Shown piece after piece: positions 9,585 to 19,411 of a stretch of DNA of 64,000 nucleotides. Source of the DNA: Gammaproteobacteria bacterium (GTDB taxonomy: Bacteria > Pseudomonadota > Gammaproteobacteria > Enterobacterales > Kangiellaceae). The stretch is taken from the NCBI GenBank assembly GCA_013372875.1, contig JABXIW010000056.1:11612-75611 (forward strand), written 5' to 3'. The position numbers and the translations under genes are program-made. The notes under the pieces were generated by a model that was not told where the DNA came from, did no database searches, and was given only the letters and a program-made list of their open reading frames with translations. The stretch's first letter is position 1. Each line of letters starts with the position of its first letter.

Positions 9585-10943
9585 TTAGATCACCTTAGAA
9601 AAAGCCTGAAGTTGATTTATTTCTTGTAAATAGCGATCAAATTGCATGCAGATATTGCGGATAAAAAATCGTCCAGATTCAGTTATTAGAATCTGCTCTT
9701 TCGATAAAATGACCAGTCCATCATCAATAAAACTGTTCAACTGCTCCAGTTCGTCCTTAAAATAAGCGGCAAAACTAATGTCATAAGCTGATTCAATGGC
9801 CTTAATGTCGAGTTTGAAGTTGCATATTAAACTCATAATCACATCACGGCGTAATTCATCATCTTGGCTTAGTATGCAGCCACGCCAAACCGGTAGCTTA
9901 TCCTCAGCTAATGATTGGTAGTAACTGGGTAGGTCGGTTTTGTTTTGGCTATAACAATTAGCAACTTTACTGATTGATGAAACCCCTAGGCCAACCAATT
10001 GGTAGTTTTTATGAGTGGTGTAGCCTTGAAAATTGCGATGCAGCTTACCATTTTGCTGAGCAATATTTAGGCTATCGTCAGGCAGCGCAAAATGGTCCAT
10101 ACCAATATAGACATAACCTGCCTCGATTAACTGATTCATGGTTTGTTCAAATATAGCGATTTTCTGCTCAGCCGATGGCAAATCATCGGCGTTAATTCTG
10201 CGCTGTGGCTTAAATCGATGTGGCAGGTGAGCATAGTTATATAGAGCAATTCGGTTAGGCGCTAGCTTTAGCACTTGCTCAATAGTTTTAGCAAAGGTTT
10301 CAGTGGTTTGATGCGGCAGACCATAGATCAAATCCATATTAACCGAATCAAATTGATGACTTCGAGCTGCAACAAATAAGCTATCCACCATCTCAAAGCT
10401 GTGCTCACGATTTACCGCTGACTGAACTTTTCTATCAAAGTCCTGAACACCGATGGAAAGGCGATTAAAACCAATTTTTTTGAACTCACCGAGCTTTGCT
10501 CTATCAACTGTTCGTGGGTCGATCTCTATGGATATTTCGGCATCGTCATCAATGTCGAACAACTCAGTTAATTTTTCTAAGATTAGCTGAATTTGCTCAC
10601 TGGTAAGGAATGTTGGAGTGCCGCCACCAAAGTGAATTTGCCCAATGTCCTTTGATGCACAATGCTTGGCAACTAATTGAGCTTCTTTTAGCAGATATTG
10701 GATATATTCATCGGCTTTTTGGCTGTCTTTAGTAATAACTTTATTACAGGCGCAGTAATAGCAAATATTCCGACAAAAAGGGATGTGAATATAAATAGAA
10801 AGTTTTTGTTTTTCTATTGATGAAAGCGCTGACAGATAACTATTGGTTGTAAATTCTTGATGAAACTCTAACGCGGTCGGATAAGATGTATATCTTGGCC
10901 CTGAAATATTATATTTTTCAATAAGTTGTGTATCGATTTGCAT
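9585..10943 (-). CDS. hemN: Oxygen-independent coproporphyrinogen III oxidase (radical SAM)
   Basis: The 452-residue enzyme decarboxylates coproporphyrinogen III to protoporphyrinogen IX without oxygen, feeding haem to the cytochrome oxidase encoded nearby. The radical SAM cluster motif CRNICYYC is at Cys57, Cys61 and Cys64, with the extra Cys66 typical of HemN. YIHIPFC, the GGGTPTFL SAM-binding stretch and GVQDFDRKVQSAVNR also match. Length agrees with E. coli HemN (457). An FNR box lies about 57 bp upstream of the ATG, a typical activation distance being somewhat shorter, so induction at low oxygen is likely. The gene is 38 bp upstream of fnr on the same strand. Confidence 0.95.
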   Translation of the reverse strand: MQIDTQLIEKYNISGPRYTSYPTALEFHQEFTTNSYLSALSSIEKQKLSIYIHIPFCRNICYYCACNKVITKDSQKADEYIQYLLKEAQLVAKHCASKDIGQIHFGGGTPTFLTSEQIQLILEKLTELFDIDDDAEISIEIDPRTVDRAKLGEFKKIGFNRLSIGVQDFDRKVQSAVNREHSFEMVDSLFVAARSHQFDSVNMDLIYGLPHQTTETFAKTIEQVLKLAPNRIALYNYAHLPHRFKPQRRINADDLPSAEQKIAIFEQTMNQLIEAGYVYIGMDHFALPDDSLNIAQQNGKLHRNFQGYTTHKNYQLVGLGVSSISKVANCYSQNKTDLPSYYQSLAEDKLPVWRGCILSQDDELRRDVIMSLICNFKLDIKAIESAYDISFAAYFKDELEQLNSFIDDGLVILSKEQILITESGRFFIRNICMQFDRYLQEINQLQAFSKVI

Positions 10944-11000
10944 TAGAATCTGTTAGTCAATAAGGCTAACACTATCTTATGCTCTAGCTGAATTGGAAAC

Positions 11001-11014
11001 TTGATATATATCAA
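11001..11014. promoter_or_regulatory. FNR/Anr box upstream of hemN
   Basis: TTGATATATATCAA is a perfect palindrome matching the FNR consensus TTGAT-N4-ATCAA. It lies in the 85-bp gap between the TauE/SafE-family gene and hemN, both on the minus strand, centred about 64 bp before the hemN ATG. It should be the target of the regulator encoded at 8818-9546. Confidence 0.85.
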
Positions 11015-11028
11015 GTTTATAGCCCTAT

Positions 11029-11742
11029 TTAATGCTGATGTGAATGATTTTGCTGCTGTTGATGTTGCATATGTTGTTGGTGCTCAGAATGATCTTTAGT
11101 CAGGGCCGAATAAATATAAAAAGCGCCCATTAAAATAAATATTAGTGCCGCAACACTTTTAAAGATTTTGCTTTTAAGCACACTCATCAGCTTTTGGCTA
11201 ACAAAGCCAATTGAAAGCAGCATTGGTAAAGTGCCAAGCCCAAAGAAAAGCATGACCATAAAACCCTCTAAAGGCTGTGCACTGCTAATCGCCAACGCCA
11301 AAGCGCTATAGACCAAACCGCAAGGCAGAAATCCCCATAACAAGCCAATGACCATTGCTTGAATCGAGGACTGCATTGGTAAAAAAGACTTTTGAAAGGG
11401 CTGGATTTTACGCCAAACTTTATGACCAATTTTTTCTAAACTTAATAAAGGAGCAGCAAAATTAAGCAAATAAAGCCCCATCAAAAGCATAAAAATGCCA
11501 CTTAACAAAGTCAAAATTGGAATTTTTACATCCGTCAGTAAATGACCTAATGCTGCAGATATGGCGCCAAGAATTGCATAACTCACAATACGAAAGGTTT
11601 GATAAATAAAAGTAAGTTGAAGTCTTTTTTCAGAACTGCTCGCTTGACTAAAAGCGATGGTTATTCCGCCACACATACCAACACAATGCAGCGAGCCAAA
11701 AAAACCCATGGCTAACGCCGTTATATATAAGCTCAGCATCAA
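11029..11742 (-). CDS. TauE/SafE-family membrane protein of the cbb3 assembly cluster
   Basis: The 237-residue protein has about six membrane helices and starts with a family-specific GFFGSLHCVGMCGGI segment. This TauE/SafE-like (UreH/DsbD-like) group is regularly found beside ccoS and ccoI and is thought to act in metal handling or redox chemistry for cbb3 oxidase assembly; no reaction is proven. The C-terminus is a histidine- and glutamine-rich tail with many HQ and HS repeats (roughly the last 25 residues), which could bind copper or another metal. That function is an inference. The start is 5 bp from the ccoS stop, so the gene is probably part of the same operon. Confidence 0.8.
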   Translation of the reverse strand: MMLSLYITALAMGFFGSLHCVGMCGGITIAFSQASSSEKRLQLTFIYQTFRIVSYAILGAISAALGHLLTDVKIPILTLLSGIFMLLMGLYLLNFAAPLLSLEKIGHKVWRKIQPFQKSFLPMQSSIQAMVIGLLWGFLPCGLVYSALALAISSAQPLEGFMVMLFFGLGTLPMLLSIGFVSQKLMSVLKSKIFKSVAALIFILMGAFYIYSALTKDHSEHQQHMQHQQQQNHSHQH

Positions 11743-11746
11743 ATAG

Positions 11747-11923
11747 TTATTCCTTTTTGTCGGTAGGTGTGTCTAAACTAGTTGGTTTTTCGTCAAACAG
11801 TATTTGCTGCGACTCTTTATCTAAATCCGAATATTGGTCACTATTTACTGCCCAAAAAAATAAAGCAATTGCCCCAGCAAGTAGCAGCAAAGTTAGAGGA
11901 ATTAAAAAATAAATAGCGTCCAT
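11747..11923 (-). CDS. ccoS: CcoS, cbb3 oxidase assembly protein
   Basis: This short gene encodes 58 residues, starting MDAIYFLIPLTLLLLAGAIA, one membrane helix followed by FFWAVNSDQYSDLD and an acidic tail. The helix-FFWA-x2-SGQYDDL-type pattern is the CcoS signature. CcoS is needed for insertion of haem and copper cofactors into cbb3 oxidase in studied bacteria. It starts immediately after the ccoI stop (1 base between), so it is surely co-transcribed with ccoI. Confidence 0.88.
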   Translation of the reverse strand: MDAIYFLIPLTLLLLAGAIALFFWAVNSDQYSDLDKESQQILFDEKPTSLDTPTDKKE

Positions 11924-11924
11924 A

Positions 11925-14339
11925 TTATGTTTTGGGATTAAGTCGCAACGAATTAATAACTACTACAATTGAGCTTAATGACATTCCGATAGCCGCCAAA
12001 TAAGGCGGGATCAAGCCGCTAGCAGCAAAAGGGATCATAATCAGATTATAACAAATTGCCCAGCCAAGATTTTGTTTAATGACACTATTGGTTTGCAGTG
12101 ATTTATTGAGCGCAAATTCTATATCTGATAACTGTGCAGACAATAAATAGCTATCAGCATGAGTTTTAGTTAGATCAGAAGCGCCGGCCATTGCGATAGA
12201 TGTATCGCTAAAAGCCATGGCCGGAGCATCATTAACTCCATCGCCTATCATTAAAACCTCTTTGTTTGTAGAGGATTTCTTGAGCTTTGTTATATAATCC
12301 AGTTTATCTTCTGGCTTTAAATTGTTGCGCCAATGCTCGATACCGACCTCAGTAGCTAATTGCTCTACTTGCTGACTTGGATCGCCACTTAAAAGGTGTA
12401 ATGTTTTTCCACCCTTAATTAACTGCGATAAGCTTTGCTTAACATCCTCTCGTATTGCATCAGTTAAAATTATTTTGGCGGTCAGCTGCTGACTATTACA
12501 AAGAAAAAGTCCATTAGCATCTAAGTCTTTTGTGCTCACTTGAGTGTAATTGCTAATAAAATTAGCATTACCAAACCAATAAGTTGTTTTATCTATCTGA
12601 CCAGTTACCCCAGCGTAAGGATGCAGTTCAATATCAGAGGCTTGAACATTTGACACGGAGTAGGGTGCAAAAGCCTTTGCAATTGGATGCTCGGAATGCG
12701 CCTCTAGAGCTGCAATAACCTGCAAAACAGCTGGCTCTGAAATAGCCGAGAACAACTCGACACTCTCAACAACAAGTTTCCCTTGAGTTAAGGTGCCTGT
12801 TTTATCAAAAATAATATCTGTGGTGGTACTAAGTTTCTGTAGAAAATCTTGATCTTGCACTAAAAAATTGCGCTTATTCAAGGATGAAACACCACAGGTT
12901 AAAGCCACAGGCGTAGCAAGCGAAAGGGCGCAAGGGCAACTAACCACCAACACTGCAATAGTGATCCATAATGCTTCTGCAGGTTCTTTAAAATACCAAA
13001 AACTAAAGGTCGCCAGGGCAAGCAATAGAATCGCCGTAACAAAATAACGCGCAACTTTATCCGCCAGCATAGTGATCTTAGGCTTAGCTAAGAGGGCAAT
13101 TCGTTGCATTTGTTTAAGCTGATGCAAAAAGCCATCGTCTTTTAGATGTAATACTTCTATTTCAATAGGAGCATCACCATTAATACTGCCAGCCAAAACA
13201 CTGTCGCCAATGGTTTTGTTAACTGGCATAAACTCGCCACTCAACATGGCTTCATTGATAGAGCTTGTACCTCGGTATATGACACCATCAAAGGCAATGA
13301 CATCGCCTGGTTTTATTAATAATTTATCGCCTATCGATATTTTTTGAAGTGGCATAGGCTTTATCTTAGCCGAATCACTCAAATCAACTTTATTAACTAA
13401 GAGGTTGGCTTGAGATGTTTTCAGGGTAAATTGCTGGCGAACTTTTTGTCTTACATTATATTCGAGGTATCTGCCTATAAGTAAAAAGAAAACAAACATG
13501 GTCACTGAATCAAAATAGACTTCGCCGCCACCACTGATAGTTGCCCAAATGCTGGTGATGTAGGCCAGAGCTAAAGCTAGGGCAATAGGCACATCCATGT
13601 TTAATTGCCAGCTTTTGATCGCACGGATGGCGCTACTAAAAAACGGATAACCTGAGTAGAGCAGTACTGGCGTTGCTACAAAAAAGCTAACCCAGCGCAA
13701 GAAACTTTGATGCGAAGCATCTATCCCATCAAAGGCGCCAATATACAGGGCAACGGCATACATCATGACTTGCATCATACCTAGGCCCGCAAGCCCAAGT
13801 CGTTTTAGCCATAGCTTGTTTTGCTGATGATGAATCGAGTCCAGCTGTTCGCTGTTGTAAGGTTTTACTGGATAGCCGAGCTGATGAAAGCTAATTAAAA
13901 CATCGCTGAGCTTGGTTTGTGTTTTTGACCAAGTCAGATAAATTGTTTGCTCAGAAACATTGGCAGCAACTTTTCTAACGCCCTTCAAACTGCCAATGTG
14001 TTTCTCTATGAGCCAACTGCAAGCGCTACACTGCAAGTTTTCACAAATAAGCTCTATGGATTGAGTAACTTCATTTTGAGTCTTAACAAAACTGTCGATA
14101 ACTTCCTTTTCATCAAAAACTTTTAATTCTTCTGGAATTAAGTCATCTGCTTTGGGCGCTACCGAAGTGCGGAATTTGTAATAATCATCAAGGCCGCTGC
14201 TGATAATGGTATCAGCGATACTGTAACAACCCATGCAACAAAACTGACGGTTCTTTCCTTGATATTCTAGCGTTTGATGAAAACCATTAGGGATCGGTAA
14301 GTGGCAATGGAAACAGCCGGAAGCTTCTTTGGCGGTCAT
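11925..14339 (-). CDS. ccoI: CcoI, copper-translocating P1B-type ATPase for cbb3 oxidase assembly
   Basis: The 804-residue P-type ATPase exports or delivers copper for the CuB centre of cbb3 oxidase. In order it has a cysteine-rich N-terminal domain (CFHCHLPIP and FCCMGCYSIAD), a heavy-metal-associated domain (CENLQCSACSWLIEKH), membrane helices, the CPC ion motif in SCPCALSLATP, the phosphorylation loop DKTGTLTQG, and the hinge GDGVNDAPA. The two N-terminal metal motifs together with the CPC are typical of the CcoI/FixI/CopA2 subgroup. It is placed between ccoS and ccoH. Confidence 0.95.
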   Translation of the reverse strand: MTAKEASGCFHCHLPIPNGFHQTLEYQGKNRQFCCMGCYSIADTIISSGLDDYYKFRTSVAPKADDLIPEELKVFDEKEVIDSFVKTQNEVTQSIELICENLQCSACSWLIEKHIGSLKGVRKVAANVSEQTIYLTWSKTQTKLSDVLISFHQLGYPVKPYNSEQLDSIHHQQNKLWLKRLGLAGLGMMQVMMYAVALYIGAFDGIDASHQSFLRWVSFFVATPVLLYSGYPFFSSAIRAIKSWQLNMDVPIALALALAYITSIWATISGGGEVYFDSVTMFVFFLLIGRYLEYNVRQKVRQQFTLKTSQANLLVNKVDLSDSAKIKPMPLQKISIGDKLLIKPGDVIAFDGVIYRGTSSINEAMLSGEFMPVNKTIGDSVLAGSINGDAPIEIEVLHLKDDGFLHQLKQMQRIALLAKPKITMLADKVARYFVTAILLLALATFSFWYFKEPAEALWITIAVLVVSCPCALSLATPVALTCGVSSLNKRNFLVQDQDFLQKLSTTTDIIFDKTGTLTQGKLVVESVELFSAISEPAVLQVIAALEAHSEHPIAKAFAPYSVSNVQASDIELHPYAGVTGQIDKTTYWFGNANFISNYTQVSTKDLDANGLFLCNSQQLTAKIILTDAIREDVKQSLSQLIKGGKTLHLLSGDPSQQVEQLATEVGIEHWRNNLKPEDKLDYITKLKKSSTNKEVLMIGDGVNDAPAMAFSDTSIAMAGASDLTKTHADSYLLSAQLSDIEFALNKSLQTNSVIKQNLGWAICYNLIMIPFAASGLIPPYLAAIGMSLSSIVVVINSLRLNPKT

Positions 14340-14344
14340 CTATA

Positions 14345-14845
14345 CTATAGCCCTAAAACCAACTTCCTATCGGATGGTAATTGCCATTGGCCTTTTAACT
14401 GCCAGCTGCCAGAATAAGGATGAAGCTGTAAATACCACTTGCCATTAATAGCTTCAACTTGCTGCTGATCAAGCAAGGCAAAATAATTTCCTGTAGCGGT
14501 TTGTTGTAGTTTTAACTCAAAATCTTTTGATTCAATAGTGGCGTGACTAAAAAGTAAGGATAAATTGTCGCTAATTACTTCTTTGCTTTGTAATTGAAGC
14601 GATAATTTATTGACTTGCAAAGATAGCGTGGCTTGAATGCCCATTTTTTTAGCTTGCTCGATCTTATCGAACTGCTTATTAATGGCTAAGCCTTCTTTGT
14701 AATAATCTTCCTTAACTAAAGTATCGGCGCCATCAATTGATATGACGATCATAGAAATGCCACCGATAATCGAAGCCAATGGAATTGAAATTAAAAACCA
14801 AGGCCAAAACTGTTTATACCAAGGCTGAGTGTCTTCTTGTCTCAT
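14345..14845 (-). CDS. ccoH: CcoH/FixH-family protein
   Basis: The 166-residue protein has one N-terminal membrane helix (WFLISIPLASIIGGISMIVIS) and a periplasmic beta-rich domain that starts DTLVKEDYYKEGLAINKQ, the conserved FixH segment. CcoH/FixH helps assemble or stabilise the cbb3 oxidase. It lies 5 bp upstream of ccoI and 3 bp after ccoG, so the three are in one transcript. Confidence 0.88.
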   Translation of the reverse strand: MRQEDTQPWYKQFWPWFLISIPLASIIGGISMIVISIDGADTLVKEDYYKEGLAINKQFDKIEQAKKMGIQATLSLQVNKLSLQLQSKEVISDNLSLLFSHATIESKDFELKLQQTATGNYFALLDQQQVEAINGKWYLQLHPYSGSWQLKGQWQLPSDRKLVLGL

Positions 14846-14848
14846 GAA

Positions 14849-16258
14849 TTAGCGTCTTCTGGTTAAAGCTGGGCCCAAAAATCTTGCGGGCTCTGATACT
14901 TTGATGCTGGGATCATCAATCGCTTCAATATGAATCAATATTTCAGAATTACTTTTATCCATATAAACCGGATCGATCGATAAACGAATAGGGTAGGTTT
15001 CAACCAAGCCAGCACCAACGGTAATTTCAGATGGGCCTTTATATTGCATGTTTTCTAGACCATCTATTGTAACTCGATAGCTTCTGGCTTGCTGAGCTTT
15101 ATTTAAAACTTTCAGCTTATAAATATTTTCAACATAACCTAGACTATTGGTGATATAGAGTCTATTTCGATCTTTGATAATATCTAATTCTAATGGCGTT
15201 CTTAAAAAGATTGAAAACGCGAAAATAGATGATATTGCTAATAAAACCAGGCCGTAACCAATTGTCTTTGGTCTCAATAGACGAACAGATTTTCCTTCTT
15301 CTTTATTTTCAGTGGTATATCGAATCAAACCTTTTGGATAGTCCATTTTGTCCATAACTTGATCACAAACATCAATACAAGCAGCACAGGCTATGCATTC
15401 ATATTGCAAGCCATCGCGAATATCGATACCAGTAGGACAGACATGCACACATTGCATACAATCGATGCAATCGCCTAAGCCTTGTTCTTTATAATCTTCT
15501 GAACCTTTTTTTCGTGCTCCGCGAGCCTCACCGCGCTTTTCATCATAAGCAATAATCAAGGTGTCTTTATCAAACATCGAGCTTTGAAAACGGGCATAGG
15601 GGCACATATAAATACACACTTGCTCACGTAGCTTACCCGCATTACCCCAAGTGGCAAAACTGTAAAAGAGTACCCAGAAAGTTTCCCAAGGCCCGGTGGA
15701 AAAAGTCATTATTTCTTGAGTAAGTGTTTTGATTGGCACGAAATAACCAACAAAAGTATAACCAGTAAAGAGCGCGAGAATAATCCACAAGAAATGCTTG
15801 GTGAATTTTTTGCGAATTTTTTCAAAGTTCCAAGTTTGTTTGCTGAGTTTGATTTGCTTATTGCGATCGCCCTCTACAAATCTCTCAACCCATACAAAAA
15901 GTTGTGTCCAAACCGTTTGTGGGCATGCATAGCCACACCAAAGACGACCAGCTACTGAAGTAAAAAAGAAGAGTGCTAAGGCTGCGATGACCAGTAGTAA
16001 TGACAAGAAAATAAAATCTTGTGGCCAAAAGGTAATGCCAAAAAGGTGAAATTGACGGGCGGGCAAATCCAATAATATTGCTTGCCTGCCATTCCAAGTT
16101 AGCCAAGGACCTAAATAATAGATCCCTAGTAATAACCAAACCGATAAGACTCGAAAATTGTTAAAAAAACCTGAAACCTTTTTCGGTCTTATCTTTTCAT
16201 GTTTTTGATAGAGATCCTTCTCATCGCCAACCACATAAGTATTATCCTGAGAGCTCAT
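14849..16258 (-). CDS. ccoG: CcoG, cupric reductase / cbb3 assembly ferredoxin-like membrane protein
   Basis: The 469-residue protein has five or so membrane helices, conserved WCGYACPQTVWTQLF and YMCPYARFQSSMFD segments, and two 4Fe-4S clusters in CIDCMQCVHVCP and CIACAACIDVCDQ. A C-terminal periplasmic immunoglobulin-like domain closes the chain. CcoG (RdxA/FixG) reduces copper during cbb3 oxidase biogenesis. It is the third gene after the ccoNOQP operon, 19 bp past ccoP. Confidence 0.95.
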   Translation of the reverse strand: MSSQDNTYVVGDEKDLYQKHEKIRPKKVSGFFNNFRVLSVWLLLGIYYLGPWLTWNGRQAILLDLPARQFHLFGITFWPQDFIFLSLLLVIAALALFFFTSVAGRLWCGYACPQTVWTQLFVWVERFVEGDRNKQIKLSKQTWNFEKIRKKFTKHFLWIILALFTGYTFVGYFVPIKTLTQEIMTFSTGPWETFWVLFYSFATWGNAGKLREQVCIYMCPYARFQSSMFDKDTLIIAYDEKRGEARGARKKGSEDYKEQGLGDCIDCMQCVHVCPTGIDIRDGLQYECIACAACIDVCDQVMDKMDYPKGLIRYTTENKEEGKSVRLLRPKTIGYGLVLLAISSIFAFSIFLRTPLELDIIKDRNRLYITNSLGYVENIYKLKVLNKAQQARSYRVTIDGLENMQYKGPSEITVGAGLVETYPIRLSIDPVYMDKSNSEILIHIEAIDDPSIKVSEPARFLGPALTRRR

Positions 16259-16277
16259 CTTTATCTCTTTTAGTTAG

Positions 16278-17183
16278 TTATTCAGATTCGTCCTTATTAT
16301 GCGACAAGCTGTACACATAAGCCGTTACTAGGTGTGATTTTTCAGGACCTAGAATAGTTTCGTGTGCAGGCATACGATTAATACGGCCATGTCGGATAAC
16401 ATCTTTAACCAAACCTGGTGAAGCGCCATGCAACCAAACTGCATCTGATAAGTTTGGTGCGCCGAGCGCTTGATTGCCTTTTAAGTCTCGACCATGACAA
16501 GCGGCGCAAGATTGATTATAAACAACTTCACCTTGTGCTAGGAAAGATTCAATAACGGGTCTATCAACGCTATTCTTACTACTGATATAGCTAGAAAGTG
16601 AGTCAATATCTTTATCTGAAAGTGTATCTTTCCATGCTGGCATTACGCCATTTCGACCTTTCAGGATTGATAATTTAATCTGCTCCGGCGAACCGCCGTA
16701 GAGCCAATCACCGTCCGTCAAATCAGGAAAGCCTAAAGAACCGCGAGCATCAGCACCATGACAACCAAAACAAGTGTTGGCGAAAATTGCTTGTCCCATT
16801 TTGATAGCTTCTGGTTCTTTCTGTAGCGATTCAATACTCATAGCCGCGTATTTTTCATAAAGCGGTAAATACTTTTCATTTGCCGCAGCCACTTCAGCTT
16901 GATATTGGTTATCTTGAGTCCAGCCTAATGCACCTTTAAATTTGCCAAGGCCAGGGTAAAGGATTAAATAAACTACAGAAAAGATAATGGTGATATAGAA
17001 TAACCACAGCCACCAACGAGGAAGAGGGTTATCATACTCTTCAATACCATCGTAAACATGGCCCGTAGTTTTGCCTTGTTGTCCCGATTGTTTTTTCTTA
17101 CGAGTAAAATACAGTAACGCAACACAGCCAACTAGATTAATCACCGTGATTGCAATTATATAAATGCTCCAAAAATTACTCAT
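16278..17183 (-). CDS. ccoP: CcoP, dihaem cytochrome c subunit III of cbb3 oxidase
   Basis: Starting at the ATG at 17183 the product is 301 residues (MSNFWSIYIIAITVINL), with one or two N-terminal membrane helices and two c-type haem domains marked by CFGCH and CAACH. The frame extends 14 codons upstream to 17225, but that part lies inside ccoQ and weakens the membrane start, so I prefer 17183. CcoP carries electrons to CcoN. The chosen start overlaps the last 8 bases of ccoQ, normal for this operon. Confidence 0.93.
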   Translation of the reverse strand: MSNFWSIYIIAITVINLVGCVALLYFTRKKKQSGQQGKTTGHVYDGIEEYDNPLPRWWLWLFYITIIFSVVYLILYPGLGKFKGALGWTQDNQYQAEVAAANEKYLPLYEKYAAMSIESLQKEPEAIKMGQAIFANTCFGCHGADARGSLGFPDLTDGDWLYGGSPEQIKLSILKGRNGVMPAWKDTLSDKDIDSLSSYISSKNSVDRPVIESFLAQGEVVYNQSCAACHGRDLKGNQALGAPNLSDAVWLHGASPGLVKDVIRHGRINRMPAHETILGPEKSHLVTAYVYSLSHNKDESE

Positions 17184-17352
17184 AATGTTTACCCTCATCA
17201 TTTGAGTCTGGATTTCTTTCAGCATCTAAAACCATGCGTGAAGCCTGCTCATATTTCTTTTTGTTGCGCTTTGAATACACCAGCACGCAAATCACAATAA
17301 ATAGCACCATTGCCATTAAAGTGATTAGCCCACGGAAGATATTAATATCCAT
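17176..17352 (-). CDS. ccoQ: CcoQ, small subunit of cbb3 oxidase
   Basis: A 58-residue gene fills the gap between ccoO and ccoP. It encodes [20 protein letters not shown], one membrane helix, then a basic stretch (YSKRNKKKYEQASRM) and an acidic tail. This is the usual CcoQ pattern; CcoQ stabilises the complex and the CcoP interaction. Its ATG shares one base with the ccoO stop (TAATG) and its end overlaps ccoP. Confidence 0.88.
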   Translation of the reverse strand: MDINIFRGLITLMAMVLFIVICVLVYSKRNKKKYEQASRMVLDAERNPDSNDEGKHYE

Positions 17353-17969
17353 TAGCGAGCTCCTTGCTTGTTGGTGATCTCTAAACCTTGTGATTGCAGA
17401 TAAGCAATTAAGGCTTCCATTTCAGTTTTGCCTTCAACTTCAGCGCTCGAACTTTCGATTTGCTCGTCAGTGTAAGGAACCCCTAGAGTCTGCATAGCTT
17501 TTAGCTTCTTAGGCGTTTTTTCTGATTGGATCAGATTTTCAGCTAGCCAAGGATAAGAGGGCATATTCGACAATGGCACTACATCACGCGGATTAATCAA
17601 ATGGACATAATGCCATTCGTCACTATAACGACCGCCGACACGCGCTAAATCAGGCCCAGTACGCTTTGAACCCCATAGGAATGGGAACTCATAAACATCT
17701 TCGCCAGCAACCGAATAGGGGCCAAATCGCTCGGTTTCAGCGCGGAAAGGGCGAACCATTTGCGAGTGACAGACGTGACAGCCTTCTTTGATATAAACAT
17801 CACGTCCTTCAAGCTGTAGCGCGGTGTAAGGTTTTAGCCCTTCGACCGGCTCGGTAGTATTTTTCACAAAGAATAACGGCACGATTTCCGCTAAGCCACC
17901 AAAGCTAATGACGATGACAATTAAGATCCCCATTAAAGCGACATTTTTTTCAACTTTTTCATGATTCAT
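17352..17969 (-). CDS. ccoO: CcoO, monohaem cytochrome c subunit II of cbb3 oxidase
   Basis: The 205-residue protein has an N-terminal membrane anchor (residues about 10-35) and a c-type haem site CHVCH at Cys64, Cys67 and His68. [15 protein letters not shown] and [16 protein letters not shown] are conserved CcoO segments, and MPSYPWL supplies the axial methionine. It passes electrons to the catalytic subunit. It lies 11 bp after ccoN and overlaps ccoQ by one base. Confidence 0.95.
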   Translation of the reverse strand: MNHEKVEKNVALMGILIVIVISFGGLAEIVPLFFVKNTTEPVEGLKPYTALQLEGRDVYIKEGCHVCHSQMVRPFRAETERFGPYSVAGEDVYEFPFLWGSKRTGPDLARVGGRYSDEWHYVHLINPRDVVPLSNMPSYPWLAENLIQSEKTPKKLKAMQTLGVPYTDEQIESSSAEVEGKTEMEALIAYLQSQGLEITNKQGAR

Positions 17970-17980
17970 GTGGCTTCTCC

Positions 17981-19411
17981 TTAATGTACCGGCTCTGGAA
18001 TACGAGTATCAGCAGCTTCTGGCTTTGCAATAGTTTTCATCACATTGTAAAGCATGATGAACATACCGCTTAGGAACAAGAATCCGCCAAGTAATCGAAT
18101 ACCATATTGAGGATAGGTATTTTGCAAAATTTGAATCCAAGTGTAAGTTAAAGTGCCGTCTGGATTAGTTGCGCGAGCCATTAGACCTTGAGTTAAACCA
18201 GCAATCCACATAGATGCGATATATAAAACTACGCCAATGGTCGATAACCAGAAGTGCAAATTAATCAACTTAATGCTAAACATCTGCTTCTTGCCAAATA
18301 ATCCTGGAATTAATGAGTAGAGCGCACCGATTGAAACCATAGCAACCCAACCTAAGGCTCCAGAATGAACATGACCAATGGTCCAGTCAGTATAATGAGA
18401 TAGGGCGTTTACCGTCTTAATTGCCATCATTGGGCCTTCAAAAGTCGACATACCATAGAAAGACAATGACACAATCAAGAATTTCAAAATCGGATCGGTT
18501 CTTAATTTATGCCAAGCGCCAGATAAGGTCATAATACCGTTGATCATGCCGCCCCAAGATGGTGCCAATAGAATTAGTGAGAACACCATGCCTAATGATT
18601 GCGCCCAATCGGGAAGGGCTGTGTAGTGCAAATGGTGAGGGCCTGCCCACATATAAACGGCTATTAATGCCCAGAAATGCACAATCGATAAGCGATAGGA
18701 ATAAACCGGGCGTTCCGCTTGTTTTGGCACGAAATAGTACATAATGCCCAAGAAACCAGCCGTTAAGTAGAAACCAACCGCGTTATGCCCATACCACCAC
18801 TGAACCATCGCATCGATAGCCCCAGAATAAGCTGAATATGACTTCCAAGAAGTCATATCAATCGGTAATTCAGCACTATTAACTAAGTGCAGCACCGCAA
18901 CAGTAATGATAAAGGCGCCAAAGAACCAGTTAGCTACATAAATATGGCTGGTTTTACGCTTGATAATGGTGCCAAAGAATAAAATGGCGTAAGCGACCCA
19001 TACAATGGTAATAAGGATATCGATAGGCCATTCCAACTCCGCATATTCCTTAGCGGTGGTAAAGCCCATCGGCAGGGTAATCGCAGCTAACACAATCACC
19101 GCCTGCCAGCCCCAGAACACAAATGCGGCCAATTTATCGCTAATTAAGCGCGTATGACAGGTTCTTTGCACACAATACAAGGAAGTTGCCATCAGCACGC
19201 AACCACCAAAGGCAAAGATCACCGCATTGGTATGTAATGGCCTTAAACGCCCATAACTGAGCCAAGCCGTATCGAAATTAAGCGCTGGCATCCATAACTG
19301 GGCGGCAATTAAAACCCCAACAGCCATACCAACGATTCCCCAAACAACTGCCATTATTGAAAACTGGCGTATAACCTTATAGCTATAATTGTTACTCGTG
19401 TTTTCTACCAT
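17981..19411 (-). CDS. ccoN: CcoN, catalytic subunit I of cbb3-type cytochrome c oxidase
   Basis: The 476-residue protein has twelve membrane helices and binds haem b and the haem b3-CuB centre where oxygen is reduced. [48 protein letters not shown] and [10 protein letters not shown] carry the conserved histidine ligands. Length matches CcoN of gammaproteobacteria. It is the first gene of ccoNOQP, followed by ccoG-H-I-S. An FNR-like box lies 232 bp before its ATG, fitting induction at low oxygen. Confidence 0.96.
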   Translation of the reverse strand: MVENTSNNYSYKVIRQFSIMAVVWGIVGMAVGVLIAAQLWMPALNFDTAWLSYGRLRPLHTNAVIFAFGGCVLMATSLYCVQRTCHTRLISDKLAAFVFWGWQAVIVLAAITLPMGFTTAKEYAELEWPIDILITIVWVAYAILFFGTIIKRKTSHIYVANWFFGAFIITVAVLHLVNSAELPIDMTSWKSYSAYSGAIDAMVQWWYGHNAVGFYLTAGFLGIMYYFVPKQAERPVYSYRLSIVHFWALIAVYMWAGPHHLHYTALPDWAQSLGMVFSLILLAPSWGGMINGIMTLSGAWHKLRTDPILKFLIVSLSFYGMSTFEGPMMAIKTVNALSHYTDWTIGHVHSGALGWVAMVSIGALYSLIPGLFGKKQMFSIKLINLHFWLSTIGVVLYIASMWIAGLTQGLMARATNPDGTLTYTWIQILQNTYPQYGIRLLGGFLFLSGMFIMLYNVMKTIAKPEAADTRIPEPVH

